From Megalopta genalis (taxonomy: Eukaryota > Arthropoda > Insecta > Hymenoptera > Halictidae), in assembly GCF_051020955.1 (NCBI RefSeq), contig NW_027476270.1, positions 124,001 to 188,000 of the forward strand: a stretch of DNA of 64,000 bases, given 5' to 3'. The notes below the pieces were generated by a model, which saw only the letters and a program-made list of their open reading frames with translations, was not told the origin of the DNA and made no database searches. Each line of letters begins with the position of its first letter. Within the stretch, counting starts at the first letter, position 1. The translations under genes and the position numbers were made by a program. Positions 62,208 to 64,000 of this stretch are shown piece after piece.

Positions 62208-64000
62208 GTGTTTCGCATGGATTTGAAGTTATACCTTCCATATCGTATTGATTTGAAGCTTAATGATGTGTTTCGCATGGATTTGAAGCTAAGCCTTCTA
62301 CTTCGCATTGATTTGAAACTAAATCATTTGTTTCGAATTGCTTTGCAGCTAAGCCTTCAACTTCGCATTGAGTTGAAGCTAAATCATTTGTTTCCCTTGG
62401 ATTTGAAGCTAACGCGAGTGTTTCGCATGCAGTTGAAGCTAAATCATGTTTATCATAAGTATCTGAAGCTAAACCATCTGTTTCTCAAGATTTTGAAGCT
62501 AAACCATGTGTTTCTCATGGATTTGAATCTAAATCATGTGTTTCGCATGGATTTGATGCTAACTCGTTTCTTTCTCAAGCATTTGAAGCAGTATCACCTA
62601 TATTCGCAAGTATATGATGCTAAGTCATTTGATTCGTATGGATATGAAGCTAAGCCTTCTACTTCGCATTGATTTGAAGCTAAATCACGTGTTTCGCTTG
62701 GTTTTAAAACTAACTCGTTTGTTTCGCCAGCATTTGAAGCTATATCATTTATATCGCAAGTATTTGAAGCTAAATCATTTGTGTCGCATGGTTTTGAAGA
62801 TAACTCGTTTGTTTTTCCTGCATTTGAAGCTATTTCATTTATATCGCAAGTATTTGAAGGTAACTTATATATTTCGCATGGATTTGAAGATAAGCTTTCA
62901 ACTTCGCATTGATTTGAATTTAAATCATGTGTTTCCCTTGAATTTGAAGCTAACTCGTTTGTTTCGTATGCAGTTGAAGCTAAATCATGTTTATCACAAT
63001 TATCTGAAGCAAACAATTTGTTTCACAAGAATATGAAGCTAAACCAGTTGTTACGTATGAATTTGAATCTAAATCATGTGTTTCCCATGGAATTGATGCT
63101 AAATCATGTGCTTCGCATGGATTTGAAGCTAACTCGTTTGTTTTGCATGGATTTGAAGATATCTCGTTTGTTTCGACTTTATTTGAATCTGTACCGTATA
63201 TTTCGCAAGCATTTGAAGCTAGTTCATTTGTGCCGCATGGATTTGATGCTAAGCCTTCTGCTTCGCATTGATTTGAAGCTAAAACGTGTGACACGCATGG
63301 ATTTGAAGCTAAATCATGTGTTTCGCATGGATATGAAGCTAAGCCTTCTACGTCGCATTGATTTGAAGCTTAATCATGTGTTTCGCATGGATTTGAAGCT
63401 AAGTCGATTGTTTCGCTTGCATTTGATGCTATATCACTTATATCGCAAGTATCTCAAGCTAAATCATTTTTTCCGCATGGATTAGAAGCTAAGACAACTA
63501 GTTCGAATTGATTTGAAGCAAAATCATGAGTTTCGGATGGATCAGAAGCTAACTCGTTTGTATCGCCTGCATTTGGAGCTATATCATTTATATCGCAAGT
63601 ATTTGAAGCTAAAACATTTGTGTCGCATGGATTTGAAGCTAAACCTTCTACATAGCATTGATTTGCAGCTAAATCATGTGCTTCGCGTGGAGTTGAAGCT
63701 AACTCGTTTGATTCACCTGCATTTGAAGCTATATCACCTATATTCCAAGTGCTGAAGCTCAATCATTTGTTCCACATGTATTTGAAGCTAAACCTACTAC
63801 ATCGCATTGATTTGAAGCTTAATCATGTGTTTTGCATGGATTTTAAGCTAACTCGTTTATTTAGCCTGCATTTGAAGCTATATCACTTATATCGCAAGTA
63901 TCTGAAGCTAAATCATTTGTTTCGAATCGATTTGAAGATATAGCTTCCATATCGCATTGATTTGAAGCTTAATCATGTGTTTCGCATGTTTTTGAAGCTA
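62208..64000. repeat. Right-arm block Y3, truncated by window edge
   Basis: Third copy of Y, offset 3,781 bp from Y2. It lacks 60 bp (two whole monomers) at about 63,926 compared with 60,145-60,205, leaving a hybrid monomer (TTCGAATCGATTTG). Confidence 0.82.

Larger units (their letters stand above)
46034..64000. repeat. 30-bp satellite array, segment D
   Basis: Same satellite family continuing to the window edge. The first 6 kb is more heterogeneous, with local 150- and 270-bp units. From about 52,270 on it is made of near-identical kb-scale blocks. No non-satellite gene is seen. Confidence 0.95.

Overview
The window is eukaryotic satellite DNA interrupted by transposable elements. Nearly all of it (about 56 kb of 64 kb) is one uninterrupted family of 30-bp tandem repeats, and both window edges lie inside the array. 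The monomer starts with an almost invariant block (TTTGAAGCTA), has a variable middle, and carries a conserved TCGC core around positions 22-25. About eight recurring monomer subtypes follow each other in a preferred order, often as a five-monomer (150-bp) unit. These 150-bp units are nested in duplications of 0.15 to more than 8 kb. The host is probably an insect: the complete Pao-type BEL/Pao LTR retrotransposon is a metazoan family common in insects. I cannot name the species.

Layout: 1-21,880 is array with multi-kb repeated blocks. 21,881-22,356 is a GC-rich, hairpin-rich non-LTR-type retroelement fragment, minus strand, with its poly-A tract appearing as poly-T on the left. 22,357-25,403 is array. 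25,404-25,893 is a second copy of the same fragment, flanked by a target-site duplication. 25,894-39,184 is array; it includes a matching unoccupied paralogous site near 28,390, a more diverged stretch (28.8-31.1 kb), and a set of 0.5-1 kb units (34-39 kb). 39,185-46,033 is the Pao element, with 5-bp target duplication, both LTRs, a tRNA-Tyr-type primer binding site, gag, protease-RT-RNase H, integrase and polypurine tract. 46,034-52,270 is diverged array with local 150- and 270-bp units. 52,270-64,000 is a recently amplified array built from two blocks in the order U-Y-U-U-Y-U-Y.

The only recognisable protein-coding genes are those of the Pao element. This copy looks defective or specially decoded: a single in-frame UGA followed by CUA separates gag from protease, and a one-base frame change separates RNase H from integrase. 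The long open frames that run through the satellite on both strands follow from a stop-free unit whose length is a multiple of three. Comparing subtypes shows no wobble-position bias in any of the open frames, so I do not call them genes.

The most informative structure is the satellite's own history: nested amplification, homogenised and diverged zones, a retroelement insertion copied along with its flanks, and an LTR element whose removal restores an exact 30-bp monomer.
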